A DNA stretch of 15,226 nt from an uncultured Bacteroides sp. (lineage in GTDB: Bacteria; Bacteroidota; Bacteroidia; Bacteroidales; Bacteroidaceae), in contig CABMPP010000053.1 in assembly GCA_902388495.1 (NCBI GenBank), forward strand, positions 1-15,226. Reading direction: 5' to 3'. Each line of letters opens with the position of its first letter. Within the stretch, counting starts at the first letter, position 1. The notes below the pieces were generated by a model. That model searched no databases, had not been told where the DNA came from, and saw nothing but the letters and a program-made list of their open reading frames with translations. This document shows, in pieces, positions 1 to 7,664 of this stretch. The translations under genes were made by a program, and so were the position numbers.

Positions 1-92
1 GATTAACTAAGTTATATGCATAATAGGAAAATCCCTCAGGGTTTTACGTTGATCCGTGTTGAGTCTTCTGAAGAGTATGTCTTGAAACAAAG

Positions 93-124
93 AATCCTTG
101 ATAATCTAGCGATTATCAAGGATT
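93..124 (-). terminator. Hairpin just downstream of tRNA-His (likely terminator)
   Basis: A perfect 14-bp inverted repeat, AATCCTTGATAATC and its complement, encloses a 4-base loop. It begins only 4 bases after the encoded CCA end of the tRNA. On the minus strand it is followed by CTTTGTTTC, a weak T-rich tail. The position suggests both a transcription stop and a barrier defining the 3' end of the pre-tRNA. The stem could also act on the plus strand, where it is followed by TTCTTTG. Confidence 0.7.
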
Positions 125-128
125 TCTT

Positions 129-206
129 TGGGGTGACTGAAGGGACTCGAACCCTCGACATTCAGAACCACAATCTGACGCTCTAACCAACTGAACTACA
201 GTCACC
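129..206 (-). tRNA. tRNA-His (anticodon GTG), with encoded CCA
   Basis: On the minus strand this folds as a complete cloverleaf. The acceptor stem is GTGACTG paired with CAGTCAC, preceded by the extra G (-1) opposite C73 that is the hallmark of bacterial tRNA-His. The anticodon stem is TCAGA/TCTGA with loop TTGTGGT, so the anticodon is GTG at 169-171. The D arm carries AGTTGGTTA and the T loop carries TTCGAGT. C74, C75 and A76 are encoded at 131-129. The gene is single, sits between a strong promoter and a hairpin, and lies downstream of capA on the same strand. The 3' boundary depends on whether CCA is counted. Confidence 0.97.
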
Positions 207-233
207 GTGTTAGTGCATTTCTTAAATGCGGTG

Positions 234-264
234 CAAAGATAGAGATAAACTTTAATATTGCAAA
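234..264 (-). promoter_or_regulatory. Promoter of tRNA-His
   Basis: On the minus strand TTTG (264-261) is followed by exactly 19 bases and then TATCTTTG (241-234). This matches the Bacteroides housekeeping-sigma consensus TTTG-N19-21-TAnnTTTG at both boxes. Transcription should begin near 229, giving a leader of about 22 bases that contains a small GCATTT/AAATGC hairpin. It is the best-matching promoter in the window. Confidence 0.85.
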
Positions 265-295
265 GAATCGGACAATTATTTTTGCTGTTTCGGTA

Positions 296-1438
296 TCATT
301 TTTTATTCTCGTAAATATCTATGTTGTGTTGTTGGAGGAGCTTTCGGGAGTTTTCAGTAAAGATTTTCAGACGGTTACGAGCTTCTTGGGGCAAACTGTC
401 CGAAGAAAAATAGATTGGGTAAAGAATGTAATTTTTTTCTTGGGTAAGCTCGGGGCGGGCAGTCCATACAAGATCATATCCGCAATGAGATACGCGGCAA
501 TAAGGGAAAGGGAACGAAGCAGACTCCAATGCAGGGCTTCTACTTTGGCCGGAATAGAATGGGCGGACAGGTTGAGGCAGGGGAGATTTTTCCAATTGCA
601 ACGTGAAGATGAGGCCGCCATCCGTATTTTCATCGTGCATATTGGAAATGAAGTTGCCTAAAGAGTAAACAACTACATGTTGCCTGGTTCCGTCTGTGCG
701 CAGTTCCATGGGCTGAATGACGTGCGGGTGTGAGCCGATGATGTGTGTCACACCCTGTTGAAGCAGCCAGTCGGCGAGTTCACGCTGTTCGCGGTTGGGG
801 AGTGACTGATGTTCAATACCCCAATGCATACATGCAATGATGGCGTCCGGCCGGCGAGCTTGCGCACTGCGGATATCTTGCAGGATTATCTCTTTGTCGA
901 TGTAGTTTACGATATTCGGCGGGCTTACTTTGATGCCGTTGGTACCATAAGTGTAGTTGAGCAAGGCAATGCGGAAACCTTTTTTATGAATGAATAGGGG
1001 ATAGCGTTGTTTGCGCTCCGACAGATTTCTGTAAGTTCCGGCATAGGGAATGTGCAATGAGTCGAGCATCAGGATGGTGCGTTCCAATCCTTTTTTGCCG
1101 CGGTCCAGGCAGTGGTTGTTGGCTGTTATCAGTATATCGAAGCCGGCATCCTTGATGGCTTGCAGATATTCGTCGGGTGCGCTGAAGGCCGGATATCCCC
1201 GATAAGGTTCGCCACCTAATGTTACTTCCAGGTTTCCGATAGCTAGGTCGGCACGGGAGATTTGCTCTTTGACAAGCGAGAAACAAGGAGTATAATCGTA
1301 CCGGCCTTCGGAAGTACGTGCCGCATCTATTTGTGCCTGGTGTTGCATCAGGTCGCCAACAAATAATAGCGTAATCCTTTCCTGGGCGGAAAGGGTTACG
1401 CTATACAGTAAAGCCATTAAGGCTACAAGCGCTTTCAT
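296..1438 (-). CDS. CapA-family metallophosphatase-like periplasmic protein
   Basis: The 380-residue protein begins with a signal peptide (residues 1-19, ending SAQ), so it is probably periplasmic. The rest matches the CapA/PgsA capsule-synthesis family, a calcineurin-like metallophosphatase fold. Visible motifs are GDLMQH (28-33), GNLEVTLGG (68-76), ANNHCLDRG (106-114), MHWGIEH (204-210), GSHPHV (235-240) and SLGNF (259-263). The conserved Asp, Glu, Asn and His in them are the expected metal ligands. The family is named for poly-gamma-glutamate capsule synthesis, but most Bacteroidetes members have no proven substrate and no capsule genes lie nearby. It is the last gene of an ffh-folD-capA run, 9 bases after folD. 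No clear terminator separates it from the tRNA-His promoter. Family assignment is firm; the exact role is unknown. Confidence 0.9.
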   Translation of the reverse strand: MKALVALMALLYSVTLSAQERITLLFVGDLMQHQAQIDAARTSEGRYDYTPCFSLVKEQISRADLAIGNLEVTLGGEPYRGYPAFSAPDEYLQAIKDAGFDILITANNHCLDRGKKGLERTILMLDSLHIPYAGTYRNLSERKQRYPLFIHKKGFRIALLNYTYGTNGIKVSPPNIVNYIDKEIILQDIRSAQARRPDAIIACMHWGIEHQSLPNREQRELADWLLQQGVTHIIGSHPHVIQPMELRTDGTRQHVVVYSLGNFISNMHDENTDGGLIFTLQLEKSPLPQPVRPFYSGQSRSPALESASFPFPYCRVSHCGYDLVWTARPELTQEKNYILYPIYFSSDSLPQEARNRLKIFTENSRKLLQQHNIDIYENKK

Positions 1439-1447
1439 GGCTTTTGG

Positions 1448-2329
1448 CTATTGGTAGATAGCTTTTTTGCCTGCCAACAAAGTATTTTTCATTAACGATA
1501 CGATGGTCATCGGTCCTACGCCACCCGGCACGGGAGTGATGAATGAACATTTCGGAGCAACTTCATCGAACTTCACGTCTCCGGTCAGTTTGAAACCGGA
1601 CTTTTTGGTTGCATCCGGTACGCGGGTAGTACCTACGTCGATAACGACAGCACCTTCTTTCACCATTTCTGCCTTCACGAAGTTGGGTTGTCCCAATGCG
1701 GCAATGATGATATCCGCTTCCTGGCATTCCTTTACCAAATCCTTGCTGCGGCTGTGGCAAACGGTTACAGTTGCATCGCCGGGGTATGCCTTTTGCATCA
1801 TGAGTGCTGCCATCGGCTTGCCGACGATGTTGCTTCGTCCCAAGACTACGCATTTCTTGCCGGAAGTTTCTATTTCATAGCGCTTCAGCAATTCGAGAAT
1901 ACCATTAGGCGTGGCAGATACATAGCAGGGCAGGCCGATAGACATGCGTCCTACATTGATGGGATGGAAACCGTCTACATCTTTGCGGTAATCGATGGTT
2001 TCAATTACTTTTTGCTCGGAAATGTGTTTGGGCAGGGGAAGCTGTACGATGAAACCATCCACATCTGCGTCTTCGTTCAATTCACGTACTTTGGCCAGCA
2101 GTTCTTCTTCGGTCACATCTGCCTCGTAGCGAATGAGGGAGGATTTGAATCCACAGACTTCACATGCTTTTACTTTGGCAGCGACATAGGTTTCGCTGCC
2201 TCCGTCGTGTCCGACGAGAACGGCGGCCAGATGCGGACGTTTGCCTCCGCGTGCCACTATCTCGGTTACTTCTGCTGCAATTTCCTGCTTTACTTGTTCT
2301 GAAATTGCTTTTCCATCAATTAGTGTCAT
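1448..2329 (-). CDS. folD: Bifunctional methylenetetrahydrofolate dehydrogenase / methenyltetrahydrofolate cyclohydrolase
   Basis: FolD interconverts 5,10-methylene-, 5,10-methenyl- and 10-formyl-tetrahydrofolate in the cytoplasm, with NADP+ as cofactor, and supplies one-carbon units for purines and initiator formyl-Met-tRNA. The 293-residue length is normal for the family. Diagnostic motifs are [11 protein letters not shown] (Tyr48 and catalytic Lys52), [12 protein letters not shown] near residues 94-105, [13 protein letters not shown], the nucleotide-binding [14 protein letters not shown] and the C-terminal [11 protein letters not shown]. The start is ATG, 11 bases after the ffh stop, and the stop TAG lies 9 bases before capA, so the three genes very likely share one transcript. 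No odd residues were seen. Confidence 0.98.
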   Translation of the reverse strand: MTLIDGKAISEQVKQEIAAEVTEIVARGGKRPHLAAVLVGHDGGSETYVAAKVKACEVCGFKSSLIRYEADVTEEELLAKVRELNEDADVDGFIVQLPLPKHISEQKVIETIDYRKDVDGFHPINVGRMSIGLPCYVSATPNGILELLKRYEIETSGKKCVVLGRSNIVGKPMAALMMQKAYPGDATVTVCHSRSKDLVKECQEADIIIAALGQPNFVKAEMVKEGAVVIDVGTTRVPDATKKSGFKLTGDVKFDEVAPKCSFITPVPGGVGPMTIVSLMKNTLLAGKKAIYQ

Positions 2330-2340
2330 AATATTCAGTC

Positions 2341-3663
2341 TTATTTTTTCATTTTAGGCATCATCTTACCCATCTTGCTGCCGGTCACCATCTTCATCAT
2401 CTTGCGAGTTTGTTCAAACTGCTTCAGCAGGCGGTTCACTTCCTGGATGTTCGTACCGCTACCTTTGGCAATGCGTTGGCGGCGTGAGCCGTTCAGGATG
2501 GCAGGATTGCTGCGTTCTTCCGGAGTCATGGAGTATATAATGGCTTCAATACTCTTGAAGGCATTGTCGTCGATATCAATGTCCTTGATGGCTTTGCCTA
2601 CGCCGGGTATCATGGATGCCAGATCTTTCAGGTTACCCATCTTCTTGATTTGGGCTATCTGACTGAGGAAGTCGTTGAAGTCGAACTGGTTCTTGGCAAT
2701 CTTCTTTTGCAGGCGTTTGGCTTCTTCTTCATCGTATTGCTCTTGGGCACGTTCCACCAACGAAACGATATCACCCATGCCGAGGATACGGTCTGCCATA
2801 CGTGAGGGGTGGAATTGGTCTATCGCATCCAGCTTTTCACCCGTACCGACGAACTTGATAGGTTTGTTCACTACAGAACGGATAGAAAGGGCGGCACCAC
2901 CACGGGTATCACCATCCAGCTTAGTCAGTACCACACCGTTGAAGTCCAGGCGTTCGTTGAATTCCTTGGCAGTATTCACGGCATCCTGACCGGTCATGGA
3001 GTCGACCACGAACAATATTTCATTCGGATTGATGGCTTTCTTGATGGCGGCAATTTCGTTCATCATCTCTTCGTCTACGGCCAGACGACCGGCAGTATCG
3101 ACGATTACCAGGTCATATCCTTTGGCTTTGGCTTCCTGGATGGCATTCTGTGCAATGGCTACCGGGTCTTTGCTGTCCGGTTCGGAATACATCGGAACGT
3201 CAATCTGTTCGGCAAGTACACGCAACTGCTCCACAGCGGCAGGACGATATACGTCACAAGCTACCAATAAAGGTTTGCGGTTCTTCTTGCTTTTCAGCAT
3301 ACGTGCCAGCTTTCCGGAGAAAGTGGTCTTACCGGAACCTTGCAGACCGGACATCAGGATAACGGCAGGTTTGGAGTCGATGTTGATTTCAGCAGTTTCG
3401 CCACCCATAAGCTGGGTCAGTTCGTCATGCACAATCTTTACCATCAACTGACTGGGCTTTACGGCGGTCAGCACGTTTTGTCCCAGCGCTTTCTCCTTAA
3501 CGGTATCGGTGAAGTTCTTGGCTACTTTATAGTTTACGTCGGCATCCAAGAGTGCTTTACGCACATCTTTCAAGGTTTCTGCAACGTTGATTTCGGTGAT
3601 TTTACCTTCACCTTTCAAGATTTTAAACGACCTCTCAAGTCTCTCGCTTAAATTATCGAACAT
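2341..3663 (-). CDS. ffh: Signal recognition particle GTPase Ffh (SRP54)
   Basis: Ffh binds the 4.5S RNA and hydrophobic signal sequences of nascent proteins, and delivers ribosomes to FtsY at the membrane. The 440 residues show the usual layout: a helical N domain (about 1-95), a G domain with P-loop GLQGSGKTT (106-114), [22 protein letters not shown] and [10 protein letters not shown], and a methionine-rich M domain from about 300 with the RNA-binding [11 protein letters not shown] segment. It ends in a Met/Lys-rich tail, [13 protein letters not shown]. It is the first gene of the ffh-folD-capA run and has its own upstream promoter box. There is no Shine-Dalgarno sequence before the ATG, as is usual in Bacteroidetes. 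Confidence 0.98.
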   Translation of the reverse strand: MFDNLSERLERSFKILKGEGKITEINVAETLKDVRKALLDADVNYKVAKNFTDTVKEKALGQNVLTAVKPSQLMVKIVHDELTQLMGGETAEINIDSKPAVILMSGLQGSGKTTFSGKLARMLKSKKNRKPLLVACDVYRPAAVEQLRVLAEQIDVPMYSEPDSKDPVAIAQNAIQEAKAKGYDLVIVDTAGRLAVDEEMMNEIAAIKKAINPNEILFVVDSMTGQDAVNTAKEFNERLDFNGVVLTKLDGDTRGGAALSIRSVVNKPIKFVGTGEKLDAIDQFHPSRMADRILGMGDIVSLVERAQEQYDEEEAKRLQKKIAKNQFDFNDFLSQIAQIKKMGNLKDLASMIPGVGKAIKDIDIDDNAFKSIEAIIYSMTPEERSNPAILNGSRRQRIAKGSGTNIQEVNRLLKQFEQTRKMMKMVTGSKMGKMMPKMKK

Positions 3664-3710
3664 AGTATCTAATTACGTTTACTAAATTACAAATTACTCT
3701 TATTGAGGCG

Positions 3711-3718
3711 CAAAAGTA
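3711..3718 (-). promoter_or_regulatory. -7 box of the ffh-folD-capA promoter
   Basis: The minus-strand sequence TACTTTTG matches TAnnTTTG and lies 48 bases upstream of the ffh ATG, predicting a leader of about 40 bases. No good TTTG is present at the -33 spacing, where the hairpin after the second kinase gene lies. This is the only good promoter box in the gap. Confidence 0.55.
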
Positions 3719-3734
3719 CAAAAAATCCCCGTAA

Positions 3735-3754
3735 CTGCCTTCTTTTGGAGGCAG
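3735..3754 (-). terminator. Hairpin after the kinase pair (weak terminator)
   Basis: The minus strand reads CTGCCTCC-AAAA-GAAGGCAG, an 8-bp stem with one G-T pair and a 4-base loop, starting 4 bases after the kinase stop codon. The T run (GGGGATTTTTTG) comes about 8 bases later rather than directly after the stem, so termination may be partial. Readthrough would enter ffh. Confidence 0.5.
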
Positions 3755-3758
3755 AATA

Positions 3759-5720
3759 TTATTGAGGATCTATGGCAGGATATGTAAAAAGAAGGGTCGG
3801 ACCGGCGGCTGTATCGGGCATGACCTGATAAGTGCCTCCGAAATGTTTCAGTAACAAACGGTTGATGTCGTGACGTAAAGAAGCTTCCTGACCGTCATAT
3901 TTACTGTCGGCCAGGGGGCTGTTGACAACTTTGAAGCACAGTATTTCACCGCTCTTTTCAAGGCTGAAGTGAATCTCCCGCTTTTCTTGGGATGTAGCGG
4001 AAGTTCCCGTCAGTGTGCTGATAATCATTTGCATTATGCGGTTGCAGTCGGTATGTATGATGTGCTGTTCCACGTTGTTCTGGAAATGAATGCTCAAGTT
4101 GGGGTTTTGCATAAGGGCAGCACTAACGGCATCGTTACAAATCTGTACTACGTCATAGTCCATCAGTTGATACTTCATCATATTGGCTTCCAGGCGGGAG
4201 AGGTCTAATACATTGTTGACCAGCAGCATCAGTGCTTCAGTATTTTGCTGTATTATGTCGGAATACTCTTTACGCACCTCTTCGTCTATTTCCGTATCGA
4301 CTGCCATAAGCTGTGAGAAGCCTACTACATTATTAAGAGGTACGCGGATAGCATGGCTCATATTTGACAAGAAGCGGTTTTTCATTTCGTTGGCTTCTTC
4401 TGTCTTGCGGGTTGCTTCCTTAGTCTCTTTTTCCGATAATTGTAATGCTTTTCTTATTCGGTTGATGCGCAGCATATAGCTGACACATAATATCAAGACC
4501 ACACCGACCACCACCAGGATGATGAGTTGTATGTAACTTCTTAATTTGGCTTGTTCCAATTGTAATTGGTTCAAGTGGTATCTATCCTTGATTTCTTCCA
4601 GTTGCTGGTTCGATACGGCGTTGGTTATTGAGTCTTGCATCAGGTTGGCCTTTTCATAGAGTGGCAGGGCTTCGGTGTATCGGCCCATTGCTTTCAATGC
4701 ATCAGCCTTATAGTTTACTTCCCTGGCATAGTCGGACTCTTCGAAATCATATTGTCTTACGAAATGCATAGCACTGTCTGCCAAAGCAAGCGCAGCATCA
4801 TATTCTTTCATATAGAGGAAGTACTCAATGCCCAGGTTCTGATAAGTAAGCCAATAAGGAAGATGGGTTTGGGGCGTGATATAGGTTTGCCCCTTCTCAT
4901 AGTGTTCCTTGGCAAGAGCCGGATTGTCAATTCCTAAATAAAGATAGGTATAATATATTTCCAGATATAAATATTGACCGGAAAGCGCTTCTTTCATTTC
5001 GGGATTCTGGTGTATCATTTCATTCATAACCCCTTTTGCTTCGTCCAGGTATTTCTTCAGGTCGGCATAGTTTCTTCTTTGCTTATTGAAACTGATAAGT
5101 TGGAAGAGTATATTGAGCTGTGAGCCGAGCCGGTCTATTTGCGGTAATAAGTTATATGCTTTCTTCAGAACCTTCTCTTCTTCTTTCCACCGATTGGTTT
5201 TGTGGTAAATATTGGCCAAACATTGGTAGGAAGCGAGTTCTCCATTCAGACTGTTGTTGGCTGTTGCCTTTTCCATCATCTGCATGGCTTCGCTGAATGC
5301 ATATTCGTACTCTTTCTTATAGATGTATATATTGATGAGCAACTTTTGTGCATTGAAGTAGATTTCCCAATATTTGCTGTTCTGGGCAACCGGTTTCAGT
5401 ATATTGACCCATTTGGCAATGCTGTCCAGTTCTCCTTCATCATTGTAATAATGGAGGATATGAAGGTATGCACCATTGCAAATGTAATAATCGTTGTTTT
5501 GTTCCTTGGCTTCTCTAAATAGCTGGCCGGCATACTTTAATGCATCCGGAGAACTTTGTGATATGCGTGCCAGCCTATCCAGCAGTTGAAGCCGGGTGCT
5601 GTCATGGGGCAATGTCTCCAGTTGTGCCGACAGGCTGTCGGTTATGGAAGTCGGGGTACTACCCGCCAGACAGAATAGTGCCTGTATAGCAAGGAGTATG
5701 ATGCAGGTTATCTTTTTCAT
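3759..5720 (-). CDS. TPR sensor histidine-kinase homologue with degenerate ATPase domain (pseudokinase candidate)
   Basis: The 653-residue protein has a signal peptide (about 1-20), a helical TPR-like periplasmic region (about 30-385), one membrane helix (about 396-416), a coiled linker and a HisKA domain whose H-box is SNMSHAIRVPLN, with His456 present. The usual Glu after the His is Ala457, and the usual Thr before Pro-Leu is Val. The C-terminal ATPase domain aligns with the upstream kinase through TD(C/E)xR and KHFGG, but its boxes are lost. The N-box Asn residues become Ser568 and Gly572, the G1 box DTGCG becomes NSPLA (600-604), and the GSGLGL G2 box is missing. It probably cannot bind ATP in the normal way. 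Its ATG overlaps the stop of the intact kinase gene (ATGA), implying coupled translation and a partner role. Alternatively it is a divergent but active kinase. No response regulator lies nearby. Confidence 0.85.
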   Translation of the reverse strand: MKKITCIILLAIQALFCLAGSTPTSITDSLSAQLETLPHDSTRLQLLDRLARISQSSPDALKYAGQLFREAKEQNNDYYICNGAYLHILHYYNDEGELDSIAKWVNILKPVAQNSKYWEIYFNAQKLLINIYIYKKEYEYAFSEAMQMMEKATANNSLNGELASYQCLANIYHKTNRWKEEEKVLKKAYNLLPQIDRLGSQLNILFQLISFNKQRRNYADLKKYLDEAKGVMNEMIHQNPEMKEALSGQYLYLEIYYTYLYLGIDNPALAKEHYEKGQTYITPQTHLPYWLTYQNLGIEYFLYMKEYDAALALADSAMHFVRQYDFEESDYAREVNYKADALKAMGRYTEALPLYEKANLMQDSITNAVSNQQLEEIKDRYHLNQLQLEQAKLRSYIQLIILVVVGVVLILCVSYMLRINRIRKALQLSEKETKEATRKTEEANEMKNRFLSNMSHAIRVPLNNVVGFSQLMAVDTEIDEEVRKEYSDIIQQNTEALMLLVNNVLDLSRLEANMMKYQLMDYDVVQICNDAVSAALMQNPNLSIHFQNNVEQHIIHTDCNRIMQMIISTLTGTSATSQEKREIHFSLEKSGEILCFKVVNSPLADSKYDGQEASLRHDINRLLLKHFGGTYQVMPDTAAGPTLLFTYPAIDPQ

Positions 5721-7567
5721 TGTGCCGCCTCCTCTCTTTTTTCGGCGGTATGGATGGGGTGGGTGAATATGAAACGGGAACCGTTTGTATATTCACTGTC
5801 AATCCAGATTTTGCCTCCGAAATGTTCTACAATCAATTGGCAGATAGAGAGCCCCAGGCCACTGCCTTGCGCATTTTCGTCCAACTTCTCAAAGCGGTTG
5901 AATATCTTGCCTTGCTTTTCGGGAGCAATTCCGCAGCCGGTATCGGTTACGGAAAATATTGCCATGTCTCCTTGCACTTCCAGCGAAAGTGTGATGCTTC
6001 CTTCGGATGTGAACTTTGTGGCGTTGATGAGTAGATTGATCAGCAGTTGCTGCAAGCGGGCTTCATCAGTATAAAGTTCCAGCTTTTCCAATGACGTTTG
6101 AAACAGGACGGCGGCGGCTGTCTGCTTTATCTTTTCCACCGTATCAATAACATTACGACAGAGGAAGATGGCATCGTGCGTACCCATGCGGAACTGCATT
6201 TTTCCTCTTTCCAGGCTGGATAAGTCTACCACATCGTCAATCAGTTTCAAGAGCAAGTCTGAATTCTGCTGTATGATGTCATTGCATTGCTGGCGGATGC
6301 TTTGGTCTATGTTGGTATCTGTCAGGATAGACGAGAAGCCGGATAACGCGTTCAGTGGGGTTCGTATCTCATGGCTCATGTTCGACAGGAACAAGCTTTT
6401 GGTGCGGATAGAATTTTCAGCATTCTTTTGCGCTTCGTTCAGCTTTTGTTTTGAGGTGGCGAGGCGTTTGGTTTCCTGCTTTATATGGACAACGAACAAA
6501 ATGAATATGGTAAGAATCAAGACACCTCCTACAATCAGATATAGTAATACGCGGTTCCATTGCTTTTGGTTGTCCACTTCAAGCCGGTCTACCTGATAGA
6601 CTGTCCGCAACAGATTGATTTGGTTTGTATAGTTATGGGCGTTGATAGAATCGCGGGCAGAATTGATATTCTGGTAAATCTCGCATGCTTCTTTATAATG
6701 TTCTAACTTGGTATATATTTGAGCGATTGATTTCCTCAGTTTCAAGTAGTTGCCGTATACACTTATATGGTCGGCATCGTCTGCCAGTTCTGTATATAGT
6801 TGGATGGCTTGTTCGTAATTTCCGGCTTCTCTGGCACATCCGGCTTGCATATATTTCAATATGGAAGTGTGGAAATAAGACGGATCGTCATTGTTTACCT
6901 GTTCGGCATTGGCAATGTATTGGTTGGCTTTCACTAAATCTCCGGCATGAATATAGTAGTATGCCTGGTAGATATAGAATAAGAATGGATTTAATTTGCT
7001 TTTCTCGTAAGTCTGCCCCATTTTCTCCAGATAGGTTTCGGCTTCTCCAGTTCGTTTCGCTTTGATGAGCGTGGGTACCAGTTGCATGAAGACTCTTTCT
7101 TGCAGTTGTTCGGAATTGGGAACCTGATACAATATCTGGATAGCTTCTTCATATTCTTCTATTGCTTCTGCATCCATGCTTGCATTGAGATAAGTGTCTC
7201 CCAATGCAAAGTGGGACAAGGCAATACCGATATCATATTTCATTTGTTGGGCTTGTGCCAGCATTGCATTCGATTTCTTCAAAGCTTCGGTAATCTGTCC
7301 CTGCAGGGCATAAGCATATACAGCCATCTGCTTTGTTAAAAACATGTGCTTGTAGTCTTGTTGCTCTTGAAAGGCAGCTACAACTTCATCCTCCCATTGA
7401 ATGATATCGCTCGTTTTCACTTCTTGGGAATAGCCTAAGTTATTGTCTACTAATGTTTCTATCAAGCGGACATGCTTGGACACATCTCCTTCTTCGAGAG
7501 ATGCGGCTTGAAGGCCTGTGCCAAACAGTAATAAGATTAACAATATGTATGTTCTAATTACTTTCAA
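5717..7567 (-). CDS. TPR-containing sensor histidine kinase, complete catalytic core
   Basis: The 616-residue protein has a signal peptide (1-21, ending LQAA), a periplasmic TPR-like helical region (about 30-330), one membrane helix (about 338-361) and a cytoplasmic kinase core. The H-box is SNMSHEIRTPLNAL with His399. The N-box is NLLINATKF (511-519), G1 is DTGCGIA (542-548), the F-box is FNRFEKL and G2 is GSGLGLS (568-574), so all ATP-binding elements are present. There is no receiver or output domain, so a separate response regulator is needed and none is in the window. The start is TTG at 7567-7565: an in-frame TAA lies just upstream and the signal peptide starts right there, while the next Met (residue 75) would remove it. 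It overlaps the degenerate kinase gene by 4 bases. The sensed signal is unknown. Confidence 0.93.
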   Translation of the reverse strand: MKVIRTYILLILLLFGTGLQAASLEEGDVSKHVRLIETLVDNNLGYSQEVKTSDIIQWEDEVVAAFQEQQDYKHMFLTKQMAVYAYALQGQITEALKKSNAMLAQAQQMKYDIGIALSHFALGDTYLNASMDAEAIEEYEEAIQILYQVPNSEQLQERVFMQLVPTLIKAKRTGEAETYLEKMGQTYEKSKLNPFLFYIYQAYYYIHAGDLVKANQYIANAEQVNNDDPSYFHTSILKYMQAGCAREAGNYEQAIQLYTELADDADHISVYGNYLKLRKSIAQIYTKLEHYKEACEIYQNINSARDSINAHNYTNQINLLRTVYQVDRLEVDNQKQWNRVLLYLIVGGVLILTIFILFVVHIKQETKRLATSKQKLNEAQKNAENSIRTKSLFLSNMSHEIRTPLNALSGFSSILTDTNIDQSIRQQCNDIIQQNSDLLLKLIDDVVDLSSLERGKMQFRMGTHDAIFLCRNVIDTVEKIKQTAAAVLFQTSLEKLELYTDEARLQQLLINLLINATKFTSEGSITLSLEVQGDMAIFSVTDTGCGIAPEKQGKIFNRFEKLDENAQGSGLGLSICQLIVEHFGGKIWIDSEYTNGSRFIFTHPIHTAEKREEAAQ

Positions 7568-7604
7568 CTTATTTTCTTTTTATTAGGGTAAAGAAACATA
7601 GATG

Positions 7605-7612
7605 CAAATTTA
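7605..7612 (-). promoter_or_regulatory. -7 box of the kinase-pair promoter
   Basis: The minus-strand TAAATTTG matches TAnnTTTG and lies 37 bases upstream of the TTG start codon, predicting a leader of about 30 bases. The expected -33 position falls inside the stem of the sulfatase terminator and shows no clear TTTG. Confidence 0.5.
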
Positions 7613-7615
7613 ATC

Positions 7616-7652
7616 AAAAAGAGCGGAATACATATATTATCCCGCTCTTTTT
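7616..7652 (-). terminator. Sulfatase terminator (probably bidirectional)
   Basis: Arms AAAAAGAGCGG (7616-7626) and CCGCTCTTTTT (7642-7652) form a perfect 11-bp stem, with a short AATA/TATT helix possible in the loop. It lies 12 bases after the sulfatase stop. On the minus strand it ends in TTTTT. The A run on the other side gives the same shape on the plus strand. Confidence 0.85.
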
Positions 7653-7664
7653 AGGCCGTTATTT

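Noticed and set aside
28..45. AAAATCCCTCAGGGTTTT as a terminator near the left edge
   Set aside because: The stem has only three G-C pairs plus A-T pairs around a bulge, and no gene end is visible beside it, so it is too weak to list.
16..186. Plus-strand ORF of 56 codons starting ATG CAT AAT
   Set aside because: It runs straight through the hairpin and most of the tRNA-His gene in antisense; the VTEGTRTLD-type end is a well-known artefact of translating tRNA genes.
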